This document shows, piece after piece, positions 23,751-36,700 of a stretch of DNA of 64,000 bases. The notes under the pieces were generated by a model. That model searched no databases. It saw nothing but the letters and a program-made list of their open reading frames with translations, and was not told where the DNA came from. The stretch is taken from the NCBI GenBank assembly GCA_004369085.1, contig ML210236.1, positions 1-64,000 of the forward strand. The letters are read 5' to 3'. Position 1 is the stretch's first letter. Every line of letters starts with the position of its first letter. The position numbers and the translations under genes were made by a program. The stretch comes from Coprinopsis marcescibilis. Its lineage: Eukaryota > Basidiomycota > Agaricomycetes > Agaricales > Psathyrellaceae.

Positions 23751-26200
23751 TTAAGCGGGGGTGGGGACAATCTGGATGCTGGTGGCGGTAGCAGGGAGGT
23801 TGGAGTAAGCGGGGCACAAAGCATCCCAAGAGGCTAGATTCGCATCAACTATCAGCCAACAATATCCTCATCCAGTTTAACAAAATGATGACGTACTGGG
23901 GGGAGGGCTGTTGGTAGGAACGGTACTAGGATCTTCAAGGAAGACCATAGCAAGTCCGGCAACCAAGTGGAACTCAATATGACTGAAAATGGGGGAATTA
24001 GACTAATATCAAATGTACCAAGGGCTTGAAAGCGCACCAATGGAAGAACCAAGGTCCTGGGTTATCAGTTGTGAATCGGATAGTGACATTGTCGCCGGTA
24101 CCACCAATGTTTACAACGTCACGTCGGACAGGGTTCACAAAGTTCGTAGCGCTGCTGCCGGCGCTCCTAACAACGCTGAACGCGTGCTACAAATAACCAA
24201 ATATGTCAGCTCGTCGCCATAGATGCAGCCCGTTGTCGTCTTACCCCATGCAAATGGAACGGATGCTACACAAGGAAAGGCCGGGGACGTTTAGTGAACA
24301 GGTTAAATCGGATCCGAAGAGACATCACTCACAGGTCCGGCGATGGCAAATCCAGGAATAGAAATCTCGATAACCTGGTTCCTCTGAAGGAGCCGCATGC
24401 TACCCGCAGGGACAATATCAGCAGGGGGAACGCCGTTCATGATCTGGACCATGACTGGAGTGTCAGGGTGCACAAAGCTGACTCCGTTCATCGTGAAACC
24501 TCCAGCTCCGAGACCCAGAACAAAGTTCATAGCGTCATCAGCGGGTCCGCTTCCACCCGGCGCAGCTGGGTTGATAAGCGCATGGAGGTTCTGTTCCAAA
24601 AGCCGCACAGGGTTAGTCGGGGCAGAGGTGACCGGGTCAACGGCGGGCTGGCCAGCATAGCGGAGGATGGCAGAGTTGATACCGCCCGAAGAAAAGTTGG
24701 GCAAGTTGTTCGCTCCAAGATTGGGAATCGCCCTGATCCAGTAGTTTCCAGGAGTCTGATTCGTGTTCAGGATGAACGAGTAGCGCTGGCCTGCATAATG
24801 ATGGAATCAAAGTTTCAAAGTCAACAATCCCATCCAGCTTCCAAAGATCACCCGCACTTACCGGCAAAGATTTGGATTTCCTGTACTTCCAGTTGTTCTG
24901 TGGCTTGCCCGTCTGCTTCGATGACGGTGAGAGTGTGGCCGTCGATGGAGAATCGGTAGTTTGGGTCGCAGGAGAGCGAAACGAGACGGAATCGGTAGCG
25001 CGTATTAGGCTGAACGTTCACAATCGCGATATCCGTCGCAGGACCGTTGGGGCGACGACCTTTGCCGTTGATCAGAGTCGCGTGGGACAGTGCTGCGCCA
25101 GTGATTGACGGCGCTTGCAAGTGATACCTGCAAGAATACGGTAAATAAACATTTCCGCAGCATCAGTAGGTAAGGAAACATTACATACCAATCCGCCAAT
25201 GTGATGATGGTAGTCTCTAGAAAAGGGTGAATGAATTTAGGTTCATCTGCGCCTGACCTTCGATTTCAGAGTACACATACCATCGTCGACTGTGATCAAA
25301 AAAGGAGGCAAGAATCCATCAGCGTCAACCCGACAAGATTATTACAAAAATTCACATACCAGTATACAAGTCCTTGTGAGGGTCATCATCGTCATAAATG
25401 ACCAAGGGTCCTCTGAGACCATCGCAATACTGGGTACCTAAGATGCAACGTCCAGTGTGAGCCAGAGACTGCAAGTCGACAACCGGAAAGTAACTTACCG
25501 AAATGCGAGTGATACCAGTAGGTACCAGCTTCTTGTCCAGCAGTGAACGCATATGTGAACGATTCGCCATTCTGTGCAATCGGGCACTGCGTTACACCCT
25601 CGGGACCATCGGCCCAGGCGGTCTGGTGCTGGAACACACCGTGCCAGTGCTACAGGGGCGACAGAATTAGCAACCGATTAAAATATCACCAATACGACGG
25701 CGCAGTCTGTAGCATGTTGCCCTCCCTCGGTTCACCGCCTCCGTCCTCGGTTACTCAACACGAGATCAAGACTGCATTACTGGAAAGGACGTGCCGCCGT
25801 CGTCAAAAAGAAAAAGACATGACACTCACGATACTAGTCTGGCGGAGCATAGTTGGGTCATTCAAGTTGTTGGCGACAGTAAGTTGGAAGTTATCTCCCT
25901 ACATAGTCGGAGACACGCATTTAGCCATGAAACCGCATTAATAGATGCCTACCACTAACCTTGTTCGCCCGAATCAAGGGGCCAGGATGCAGGCCATTAA
26001 CGGCGATGACCCTATCACCTACTCGTTAGCCATCGCCAGCACGAATAAGGACTAGGAAGCTCGACGTACGGGCGGTTAAAACCGTCAGGCGCGGCATCGA
26101 TGTTTGACACAGTCAAAGTATCGACCGGCCCAAGTATCTGAGCAGAGCCGAGGCTCACAGCAAGCAGAGTAAAAGACAGGAGCTTGTCGAGTCTAAGCAT
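23751..26200 (-). CDS. Laccase (multicopper oxidase), 526 aa
   Basis: Secreted laccase: oxidises phenols while reducing O2 to water with one type-1 and three type-2/3 coppers. Thirteen exons (minus strand): 26070-26200, 25960-26011, 25830-25898, 25499-25649, 25360-25437, 25281-25289, 25189-25216, 24862-25127, 24333-24790, 24245-24265, 24038-24186, 23897-23982 and 23751-23833; all phases close. Signal peptide about residues 1-20. All four copper signatures are present: HWHG (85-88), the GTYWYHSHF block (127-135), HPFHLHGHAF (415-424) and [19 protein letters not shown] (from about 467). The residue ten after the type-1 Cys is Leu, typical of medium-to-high potential fungal laccases. One exon is only 9 nt. 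Length is typical of basidiomycete laccases (500-530). Related to the gene at 52827-54970. A role in lignin or phenol oxidation is likely; pigment or fruiting functions are possible. Confidence 0.95.
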
Positions 26201-26302
26201 CTCAAGCGATTAATCTATCAGATCGGGGAGGAATTGAAGGGAGGTTGTGAGGAATTGAAGTAAGACGAAACGCTTGTCCCTATCCCTGCTCAATCCTTCG
26301 TG

Positions 26303-26310
26303 TTTATATA
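26303..26310 (-). promoter_or_regulatory. TATA box of laccase 1
   Basis: On the minus strand the sequence reads TATATAAA about 105 bases upstream of the ATG at 26200. Confidence 0.55.
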
Positions 26311-27346
26311 CCCAACCCCATACCGTACCGTAAATGGTCCTGGAACCTCGGACCTAGACCCATACTGGAGATAGATGATAACCCTTCAAGCCGAACCTGA
26401 CTCGCAAATGTGCCGCACAGTATTAACCGCGAAAAGGCGTGGAAGAAAACTGCATTGAGATGCACTGGCAAGGTGACACTGCATCAAACTGAAATTTGAA
26501 ATCTCATCAGTGGTCTTACGGTATGACAGTCAGTAAATAAGTAACTCTGTCGCAGAGAACGTAAAGGCACCCGACTCGGAGGGATACAGCTTTGCGGCTA
26601 GGCACATCCCAATTTGTGTCAGCCTCTGGACAAACAACGCGAAAGCGCATCCATACTTACCAAGTAACGTACGTAGTCCAACGCTCCCGCCTTACACCTC
26701 CAAATTTCAGCTGAAACTTGTAGTTCTCCCAAAGAGCATCTTTGACTCGGGCACAACCCGATCCCAAAATGCAGAATGCATCCCAGTCCTACCCTGAAAA
26801 GCCGCCCGACAAAGAGCAACAGCAGTGATTACCATATTGTTATCACTATCAACGCATATCAATGGAGTATCTGCCTCACAGTTGCAAAACGTCGGAGTAC
26901 GGACGCACAAACAGCTGTTTGCACAGCAATGGTCGTCATACTCAAAAAGCGCAACACACCGCAGCCATCTACGTCCTTGCAACGAGCGGCATCACCCTTG
27001 GGCCCTTAGGCCTCAGGCCTCAACCTAGTCCACCTTTGAGAACAAAATCTAAATATAGACATAGTCGCTGAAATAAAGTTTCGTCAGCGAGTTACGTGCT
27101 ACAGTTACCGCCCTCAAAGAAGCCAAGTGCCAACCCCATCCCGCTCCTCTCCGTGCAAAATTCAAATGTGACCATGCAACCCAACACAAGTTTACAACGT
27201 CCATGAAATCCAGATCTGTCCGCAAAGTACGGACCTATAGTACGCAGCACGGCGCACGCGAAGCTTTCGGATTCCCGACACGACTCCACAACATGCTGAT
27301 AACTCGGCGCAAAAGGCGAGATTCGTATCATTGCGGTAATATCTGA

Positions 27347-27423
27347 GTTGCTGTTTTTGTTACTGTTGTCTTTGTTGTTGTTGCTGTTATTGTTGCTGTT
27401 ACTGTTGCGATTGTTATTCTTGT
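27347..27423. repeat. Imperfect GTT/GTTATT trinucleotide microsatellite
   Basis: About 75 bases made mostly of GTT triplets with single-base changes. On the minus strand it would encode an Asn/Ser run. No surrounding gene is supported. Confidence 0.75.
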
Positions 27424-30400
27424 CCCTGCCTCTGCTCGCCCAAGGCATCCCTAAGCCGTCTGCTCCACAAGTGACATGTACAACGGAATGTCGCTTTGAC
27501 GTGGGAGGAGGCTGAGGAATGGAGAAGGGAGAATTAAAAAGGAGAAAGGAGAACGGACGGTACAAGGCCTTAGTCAAGACCACGCAAAAAGAAAGGGGTC
27601 GATTGCTACTGTCGCAGACTCCGAAAGGGGTAGACCGCCGCGTACCGTACATAGCGGGCGGTCGGAGAACTGAGGTGTGCACGGCACTATGCATCGACTC
27701 GGTCATTACCATGTTAGCAGCGTATCGGCGCTAGGAAGGATAAGGTATCGCACTTGCCCAGTACAGTAAAGCGCCCCACCTCAGGCTCAAAGCTCCAAGG
27801 CACGCATGCGCCATAGTGGATGTTCAGAAGCCCCTCTAATATAAAAAGAAGCAAGGCTAGTGTGCCCTGGGATGATCATGCTTCGCCAGGAACCTTGGCA
27901 GACGGAGCCACCGCCGTGACAAGGATCGCGTGGAGCCTTAATGAAACAACGCATAATCCAGACACAGTTGGCAATACATCCGAATCAGAACGAGGTAAGT
28001 TACCATGTCATGTAGATACCTCAGCAGTCAAGGCTGAGGGCGCTCTTCATACTGCACCGGCGCATCCTCCCAGGTTCCTACAAGGACATAGGTAAAATGT
28101 ACCAGCGCGGGAATCGGGATTAGGTACACAGGAGAACAGCGCACGCTGCTCGTAAACCTCCGGCGAAATGTAAAGCTTGAACTTGGTGATTGGAATCTTC
28201 GCTGCATTCCACACACATACCTGCTTCTCTACCGCATATGGGTCATGGGTCGGACCTGTGACTGAAAGAGCCGCCGGAGGTACTTACCTGCCATGAGGGC
28301 TAGAGGCTAGAATTATTATGAATATTTCATCCATGATTAACACGCAGTAGCTTGACATATCAGAAGATGATCATCGCTGACAATGGATTCTGGAAGTCCA
28401 AGTACCCTTTTCTGAATCAGACTTTCTTGAGCTACTAGTCCAAGGACGATCAGATTATCTTGCACCCCGCCGCCCCGCGAGAAGAAGAGAGGAGATGGAG
28501 ATGCGGAACTCGGGAGGAACACGGACTTTGCGCTCGGAATTTGAACCCAGCGTCCAGCCTCCAGGAATCGGGTTAAAAATTGGCTCGCGGCATATACGCC
28601 TCCGCGTTTAAAGCTTTATTTCCGGCGGGCGATCACAAGTATCAACAAAACGGCATTAAGCAGTGCCCTACTAAGTTATTAGCATAGAGTCGTACTGCAT
28701 AGTACAAAAGTAGCACATATTGTAACTTAGAAGCAGTAGTAATATTATCAGCAGTAGTGTAGTACCCATACAGGGAGCTGGCGAAAGGTCTTAATAGGTT
28801 GTCAAGTCCCAGAACGACAACAGGCGAGTCGGCAGAGTAAGCTGCAATCACCGTTTCACGTACACTGAACAACGCTGCGCGGTCCGTTGCGTAAGTAGAT
28901 TTCTTCCTCCTCATGATTCCTGGTTCGTGATTCCTGTTCGCAAGTGCGTCATGCATCAGCACATCTTTCAAATATCGCTCGTCGACTGCGTGCGGCGACG
29001 GTCAACCTGGGAAATATTCTACACTTGTCTGGGGAATCAGAGAGCGGAACCCAGCCGAGCACTATATAATAACACCGTATTGGCGGATGACAGATGGAGT
29101 GGAGCTCGTTGAATCAAAAGTTCTGTTTAGAATTTGCAGTTTAGAACTGGGAAATGAGAACTGAGAACTGACAAGTCTTATTGGGAGGTGGGCGGCAATA
29201 AGACATGATTGAGAAGAGCTTAGAGCCAAGTTTGAATGCAGGTACATTTTACAGATTACAGTTTACCGTCGCGGCAGGGCTCAGGAACACGATGTTGGTC
29301 AAAGAGGGAAGCTCAGCACGAAATAAGTAATAAAGGGGCGAGACGGTTCTCATTGAGAACTTGAATAGGAAGATTCAATGAGTCCATTACTGGCAATGCA
29401 AATAGCACTCCATAACCGGGGAATGAAAGTGCGATGTGCGACGGTGGATCGGGACTTGAAGCAGAGTTGGTCACCTTGGACCACAAGTAAGACTCAGCCT
29501 GACGAACGGGCAAACGCCAAACTCCAAAAATAAAAGCAACTCGAAGCGATCATCGCTCAGGCCTCAGGTGTGGGGCGGCTGGACTTGAAGATGATGCATC
29601 AGCTCGGTGACACAGACTGACTGTGCATTTTGTCATTCGCTGTGAGAACAGGATTCAGTTCCAGTCCCTCGATGCGAAGTATATACTGTAGGTCAATGGG
29701 AGATATATAAGAGGTTTCAGCCTTCCGATGCATGATACTATGTACACCACTACAGACGTCGATACCCGTCTGTCCATGATTTTTCAACTTAAAAGGCATA
29801 CCGGACTATCCTCGGGGGAATTGGTCTGAAAGGAACGCGTTAAAACTATAAATAGTTTCAACTTTGATAAACCCTTTGATCTATGTTTCATCTGACGAGG
29901 GTTCTTGAGCTTAGTCGTTTGGCCCGACAGCACACAAAGGCGAACATGACGGAACCGGGAATAACACCAGAACACGGATCGCGGCAAATGTGCTACCTGC
30001 GATGCGATGCGGGAGAGGTTTCTGGAATGTGTTTTTTGTTATCTGATTAAGTTTTGCTGTCTGTAGGTGCTTCCATTGTTGAGTTTTGGATATTTTGGTT
30101 TGGTAAGAGCGGGAGAAGCGGCGAGCTAGGTATGTAGAGTCGGAGAGGCTGACTGTGCTTTGAAGTGATGAAGTGACTTGTATCGGAGAACCACTCTGGG
30201 TCTTTCGTCACGCTCGTGAAGTTGTAAATAATATATCAAGTAGCTGCGTTACATCCAGGACGTACGTATCCTGTTCGCTTTCCTGCTCTACGGCTACCAG
30301 CAGGTATATACCGTTTCAAGTTGCATGGGATAGTTGCCATGCTGGGGTTTTAATCCCGCGTCGTCTCGTTTACTCATTAACAGTGGGGTGGCACAAGGTT

Positions 30401-31109
30401 CGCCGCAGCCGCGAGCCCTGAGCCAGAGTCTGGCCCACAAGAACTCTGAAACTCGCGACGTCGGCGGAGGATTGGTATGCCCTCTCAGTTTTGAATTTTA
30501 ATATTTCTCCTTCGGTGACGAAAAACGTTTCACGGTGGCGAACAGGGTGCTGTCGAAAACCGTCCCTGTCCCTGTCCCTGGCACCTGCCTTGCCTTGACA
30601 CCCGAGACCGGTCAATTCAAGGCCAGGCCGGGAAGCTGGAGTGCTAGTGACGAGGTGAGCCTGGGGCTCCCGGCCAGGCAGTAGATTAACGCACGGCGGA
30701 TACTGGGGATCGGGATTTGTGTGACAGACTGGACCTCGCATGATGGGTGAAAAAGCCGTGCACACGGAATTACTCCAGAGTGGTTACGTTTTGAGAGTCA
30801 GCTCATCGCTGGGGTACCCATTCTGCGATAGAACCAAGATTTATTACCAGTGGGTCGAACAGACAAAGGTTAGTAAAGTTCGACCATTCAAAGTCGATAT
30901 CGACCGACTCCGAGGTCGAGGGTCGCCTGTGGATGTGTGGCGGCAGCCTTTGATGCAAGCATGAGCATATACATGTAAGCATCACGCCGCCGGCTGTGGA
31001 GTTGGATCACATCGACAAGGAGGAGGGCGTCGACAACTGATAAAAGCGCATTCGCTGTCTCTCCGCCAAAACATATAATCATCTACACGCTCAGGCATAA
31101 GCTCGTCCG

Positions 31110-32112
31110 ATGGCAGTATCAGAAGAGCAACAGCAATACATGTCAATTGGCGCCCAAGAGGGGCAAACAAAGTCTTTCGAGGTCCGTCTCCAACTTGCAC
31201 CTGCCCACCACTTCAAATCGCCTAATGAAAAGCATACAATATAATTAGGAAGTAAGATGTGATGACTATCTCAAAGCATACATTGCTACCGGCCGGCCCC
31301 CGCAGCCTGTTCCCCTAGAGCCAGCCTCAGAGGTGGCCCGTGCGGGGCTAGGCTACCCCCCGTTGTTCCAGCCGTACAGAACAGGGAAGAGCAGCACCGT
31401 GCTTGCGACCTCCACCGCCTCAAAAATCACACCAACAATCACGAACCTCACAGACCTCCCCGTTATCCAAGAGTTCAAGGCGAATAAGGTCGACAGCGAG
31501 TCCTACCAGTCCATCGTCTGTCACCCCGAGTACTCGTTCTTCAGCCCAGAGGTAATGTCTCATTTCTCATATTCCAGTTCAGTTTTGCTCGAGGTTCTTA
31601 CAAAGTGTTGTAGGAGCTGCGATATCACGCGTATTTCAAGGGCCAAAAGATGGCACCACCCACCCTCAAGATGGACCCATTCGTCTTGTCGTCAACCCCA
31701 TCGTCAATACCCGCAACCGAAGTCCCAGCCGTCGCAGATCCACGCGAGAATATGCAAAGCATCGCCTGCCAGCCACTCTTTATCGACCACAGCTTCGAGG
31801 TTCGTTCCCTTGCTCGCCCCCGTATTTAAATCTAACCAACACATAACACCACAGGAACTCCGTGTAGCGTACATGCTTTCTGGGAAAGAGCTTAACAGCG
31901 CCGAAATCCGTCAGTTTCTCAACCTCCCTGGCCCACCAACGCCCGCCGTGCCACCCACGCCCGGCTCACACGCCCTTCTGGGCCCCCCCGCCACACCGCA
32001 GCACGGGACCGGTGCCATCCTCGGCCCACCTGCCAACACCACCATGACACCCCCGGTACCCTCACTCAACGTACCCTCCCACCCCGCCTTCAGCTTCAAG
32101 TTTGGCGCCTGA
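31110..32112 (+). CDS. Triple-repeat protein with nucleoporin-like YxSI...EELR motifs, 272 aa
   Basis: Four exons, 31110-31181, 31249-31551, 31614-31799 and 31855-32112, all joined by phase-0 introns. The protein holds three copies of one motif: YMSIGAQEGQTKSFE|EVR, then YQSIVCHPEYSFFSPE|ELR, then MQSIACQPLFIDHSFE|ELR, where the bar marks the intron. Each intron falls at the same place in each repeat. The linker after repeat 1 (DYLKAYIATGRPPQPVPLEP) and the tail are Pro/Thr-rich; the tail (about residues 195-272) is Pro/Gly-rich and ends SFKFGA. From memory, similar YQSI-x(n)-S-x-EELR segments occur in fungal FG-type nucleoporins; I could not verify this, so nuclear pore function is a suggestion only. 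The ATG at 31110 gives repeat 1 complete. The gene converges on SPT7. Confidence 0.6.
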
Positions 32113-33714
32113 GCGCAATCCTTACCCATCTGCCAGCCTTGTTTCTGATGCTTGGGCCCTAGCGCTGCTGGCTCTGGTTCTGGCTTGGGCGATGCTCCCC
32201 GCTCAGGCTGGTTGGAGACGTGGCAGACGACGGGCAACACGATATACGATATTGGATCGGATGAACAGCTTCTTTCTTGATTTGGACCAAAATGACCAAC
32301 GTCCTCGAGTTTGGGTTCCGTTCGGTGTGGTGGAGGGTGTGTGGAGGGTTGGGACAAAATACGGAACGAGGAGAAGTGGCAGGTTTACGTGATGGTAGCT
32401 AGCTGCCAGTAAACGGACACAGGCCTGCCTAGGCTTCACCCGGTCGTCTGTGGTTGGTTCTCGCAGGCGATGGCGGGTTTCGGTGTATGCAAGCCTGGGC
32501 CGGTCGGTTCTTGGAGTGACATGCCTGTTTATGTCGACATGGTATGTTTGCGGGGCAGGTTACCTTTTGGGTAGATGGGAGTTGTATTTTGGTATGCCTC
32601 TCTGTTTAGGGTGTAGGGTTAGGGGGGCTGGTGGGCCCGTCGTCCGTGTGGCCCGGGGGTCGGTGCAATATTGAACCACTTCATGAGCCATCCTTCCCAG
32701 CTGCACCTCACTGCTGCGACACTCGACAAAATACCCATTTAATGTGCCTTGTCCATCATGTATACGATTATAGACCTCTCCCGCGATGTAATTATTTATG
32801 GAATGGGATGAATATATATTGTTGTTGTACGTGACTGGGACGTTGGGTTGATTCCTTTTTACTCGATGCTGCTTGCATTTAGTGGACTGGGGATTTCAAG
32901 GCTGCATTATGGATTCCTTGTTTCCAAACATTAACATTTTGGGGTAAGCGTTTGCATGATGATGATGATTATTTGTTGATGATGAGAGTGCAGATGAAGG
33001 AGGAAGATGTGACTAATGTACAGGTAGTATATGTAGTAGTAGTAGTGGTAGTAGTAAAAGCCGAGCGAGCGAGCGGTGAGCGAGTGAGTGAGAGACAGAA
33101 AGCGAAGGATGGTATTCCTTTATGTGGTAGCTGAAACCGAAAAGTGATTGTGGGATGTGGGGCGTGGGGCGTGGATGGGCGTGGATGGGCGTGGATATGG
33201 ATGTCGATATGGATGAGGAAGGGAGAGAGAGAGAGAGGCGGACATCACAAACGAGGTCAACCGATCCACAATCCCGGTCCCGAACCACTCTGTCCAGATC
33301 TTCCAATTAAACTTGCTTCACCAACACACCTTTCCTTTACATAAAAGAAGGCGAAAATAACAATAAAAGTATAAAAAAGTAAAAAAAAAGTATATACAAA
33401 AAGGAAGGAATGAAAATGAAACTGTCTGAATTTCGAAAGCACGAAGGAATGTAACTGCAAGTCTGTAGAGTCACCAAAAATGGGTGACAGTATCAGAGAG
33501 TCGGAATGAGAGACCCAGCCGAAAACCGTAGTCCGATCATCAATCCTAAACGACCACCCCCACCTCCACCTCCAACCAATAAAAACGATAACAATAACAC
33601 CACCAACGACAACCCAAGCTCCTTTCGCTCCTTCAAAGCCCGCCCAGCAGAAGGACGTGCCACATATCCTCTGCATCTACAAGGAAAGCCCCAGCGACGA
33701 CGGACCACCCCAGC
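32113..33714. other. Convergent 3' flanks with simple-sequence runs
   Basis: 3' regions of the triple-repeat gene and of SPT7. Contains runs of GTA/TAG triplets (about 33024-33060), GAGC/GAGT repeats (33062-33095) and a GGGCGTGGAT/GATATGGAT array (33155-33215). Frames here arise from these runs. Confidence 0.45.
33024..33215. repeat. Cluster of simple-sequence repeats
   Basis: Adjacent low-complexity tracts: TAG/GTA triplets, GAGC and GAGT tetramers, then several copies of GGCGTGGAT followed by GATATGGAT variants. Located beyond the stop codon of SPT7. Confidence 0.7.
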
Positions 33715-36700
33715 TCAAGCACCAGCACTAACAACAGCCGCAAAGCTCCCCTGACTCCCCCCTCCCCCCTGACCAGACCCATATCCGCCCCCATGATGAT
33801 GGTTCCCAATGGGCAGCACCAAACTCCCCGTCCCCGGCGTCGGATCCTTCCTCTTCCTCCCAGGACCCCCACCCCCACCCCCATCCTTCTTCTTCCCCTT
33901 CTTCGGCGTGTGGCTGGCGGGATTGCCAGATTCAGAAGAGGACGGAAAGGTGCTGAACCCGTTCGGTCCGCTCTGTATGAACGTCGTCGTCGTGGTGGTG
34001 GGCGACAGGGCGCTGTTGTTGCTCTGCCCCCGCGGGCCAGCTGGCAGAGACATAATATGCGACGCAGGCGACCCGCCCGCTGTAGTCGTCGCATTGCTAA
34101 GTGTGTACACCAGTCCACCCGATGCTGCCCCATCTCCGTGTTCTCCGTTGGCACCATTGCCATTACCATTGCCGTTTCCGTTGCTATTCCCATTGACGTG
34201 CCCGCCTCCGCCTCCAGCACCACCACCACCACCCGCAGCAGTCTTCGCCTTCTTCTTCGCACCCACACCCGAAGACACATTCGGCTTCGCGATCTGCCCT
34301 AGCGGGCCCATCTTGGCCTGCACCTGGTTAACAACATCGTCCGTCAACACAAGGTGCGGCGGGACAGCCCTCCCCTGCCCGTCCTGCCCGCCGTTCGTCT
34401 GAGGCTGCGCCATCACGCTCGGGAGGACGTGTGAAGTGGGTGGTAGGATCGTAGAAGTTGCGGGTAGGGCTGTCGAAGTAGAGGTAGATGTCGAAGTGGA
34501 CGTGGATGTGGATGTGGAGGTAGAGGGTAAGGGAGTGGACGTGAAGGGTGTGGGCGTTGAAGGTTTCGAGAACGAGGCGACGGGGAGTGAAGTAGCTGAG
34601 CCTGCTGCACCCTCCGGTGCAGGTGTGGGATACGGATTCGGCGGGTAAGGTTGTGTCGAAGACGAGGAGGGTGGGTGTGGCGTAAGCGTCGGGCCAGCTA
34701 AAGGGCGCAGCGAAGGCCCTGGTAGTGGTTGCAATGTTGGCCCTGCTAAAGGCTGTAGTGTTGGCCCAGGCAGAGCTTGCAATGAAGGCCCAGGTATGTG
34801 GTGTAGTTGTGGTGCAGGGGAAAGCGGTGGAGGGGGAACCATTTTCGCAGCAAGAGCCTCGAAACGAGATTGGTAGTACGGTTTGAGCAGCCCGATTTGG
34901 TCCTCCACTTTCGAGTATGTAAAAGGGAGGAAGGGTGGCGGTAGGGGGTAGTCGAGCGGTTTTTCTGCGGGTTTGACACTACAGTAGACGTCGCGTTAGT
35001 TCTTGAATTCGAATACGAGGAGCATAATGAAAGGCGGTAGAGCGAGGGCAGAAAGATGAACGGACGCGTCACATACATTGCGTTCTTCTGCAGTTTCTTT
35101 CGTTTTAGCAGCGATTTGGGGATGGAGAGGTTTGTAAGGCCAAATTCGTCTGCGATACCGAGTTCGCGCAGGCCAAGGTAATCTTCGCCCAATGAGTCGG
35201 CAAAGTCGCCCCTGTATGGATCGCAATGAGTTTTTGAACAAGATGACGAGGGATGTGAAGATCAGGACTGACATTGCAAGTGCACCGGTTTCTTCCTCTT
35301 CCTCGTCTTCGAAGAGGCCTTCGTCTTCCAGGGCTTCGTGCCCAGCAGTCTGATTACGTAGGATAAATGGGTAAGAATTGGTAAAGGGATGGGGAGGGAT
35401 GAAAACGACGTACCACTTCTCTGTACACGCCTACCAACTTCTTCTCTAGCTCTTGTAACCTCGACCCATACCTCTCGATATCATCCGAAATATACTGTTC
35501 CATTTCCTGGATCTTGGATACACCGCTCTCGAACAGCGTATGCAAGATTATTTCCTGTCGTTCTGTCAGCACACGAAGCAATCAAGAAAGAATGGACGCA
35601 CCTCGGATGTCATCGTCTTGGAATACTTATCCGACAGAAACCGCAATGTTCTACCCACGTTTAATAGGTAATCCGACGTAACACTCGCCAGGACATCCAA
35701 CGCCAATTGGGATGTCCCCTGGAACCCAGCATGCTCCAACACCTTCTCCCCCATCCAAGAGACACACCCGAACGCGCTGGTCTCCTCGATCTCGAGCTCG
35801 CCTTTCCGCTTGCCCTTTCCAACCCTTTCCGCCCAATTCCGTTCATCCACCTTGTCGTCCGTGGCGTAGTCGTCCACTGAGGGTAACGCAGTTAAACTCG
35901 GCGGTGCATTGACATTGCTCGGCCCTGCACCAAACTCGGCTTCAGGATCGTCCGGATTGGTGGTGCTTTGCACGACAGTGGCAAGATTGCTATGTGCTCT
36001 CCGTACCCTCCTCATGGTCCTGATATTGTTGTTGATGAGGTTGAGCAGCGCCTTTGAGTTTTCTCCCTCCCTATCCTCCTGTTTGACCTCCTGCCCCTTT
36101 CTCAACTTCTTCCGCCTCTTGGGCTTCTTATCTGTTTCCAGCACCAGCTGGTGGGGGTGCTTGGACGACGACGCATACGGGATCTCCGGGAGGCCATTGC
36201 CGAGTAACGAGTCGGACTGGACGGCGCTCCACCAGGCCAGCGAATGGTCGTTAGTGGGCAATGTGGCGAACCGAGCGCGTTTGCGTGGCCGGTGATCTGG
36301 TCCGCCGTTGATCATCTTTCGCTTGTCGCCTGTGACGCCGTCGATGGCCATGGCGAGGTCGTCCCTGCTGCTATCACTGTCCTCGTCTGGCGTTAGCGGC
36401 ACGACCGATGGAAATTCGACGTTCGGCGAAAGCTCCCGCAGGCGTTGTAGTATTCGGGGATCTGGGTTGTCGTCCGCGAGGGCCATGTCGAGCTCGTGGA
36501 AGGTGACCATCCCTTCGCCTGTGCGGATGATAGCGGGGGATTCTTGGAATGGGACGGCTGACCGCTGCTGGAGCTGGTGTTGCCTGTGGTGGTGTTGGGT
36601 GGATGGAGGAACAGGGGTCTGGGATTGGGATTGCGTCCTGCCGTTTGTAAGGGTTAGTGAGGGTGATCGGGTGTGCGGGGTGCCATTGAGCATCCCGTTG

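Larger units (their letters stand above)
26201..31109. other. 4.9-kb stretch without a supported gene
   Basis: Starts with the laccase promoter. A Asn-codon (GTT/ATT on plus) microsatellite at 27347-27423 keeps open a 206-residue minus-strand frame (27092-27712), which I judge spurious. From 28.3 to 30.0 kb the sequence is AT-rich with scattered short frames. I found no transposase, reverse transcriptase, tRNA or conserved protein. Confidence 0.4.

Noticed and set aside
24294..24959. 221-codon plus-strand open frame
   Set aside because: Antisense to laccase 1 exons 8 and 9.
27092..27712. 206-codon minus-strand frame with an Asn/Ser run
   Set aside because: The run is a trinucleotide microsatellite and the flanks have no conserved pattern.
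28530..28610. Possible tRNA from a GGGTTCAAATT motif on the minus strand
   Set aside because: No cloverleaf: the T-arm does not pair and no acceptor stem is found. Similar GGTTCGA-like matches at 268, 5997 and 37580 also failed.
33809..34402. 197-codon plus-strand open frame, Pro-rich, and a neighbouring 169-codon frame
   Set aside because: Antisense to the low-complexity tail of SPT7; composition mirrors the sense repeats.
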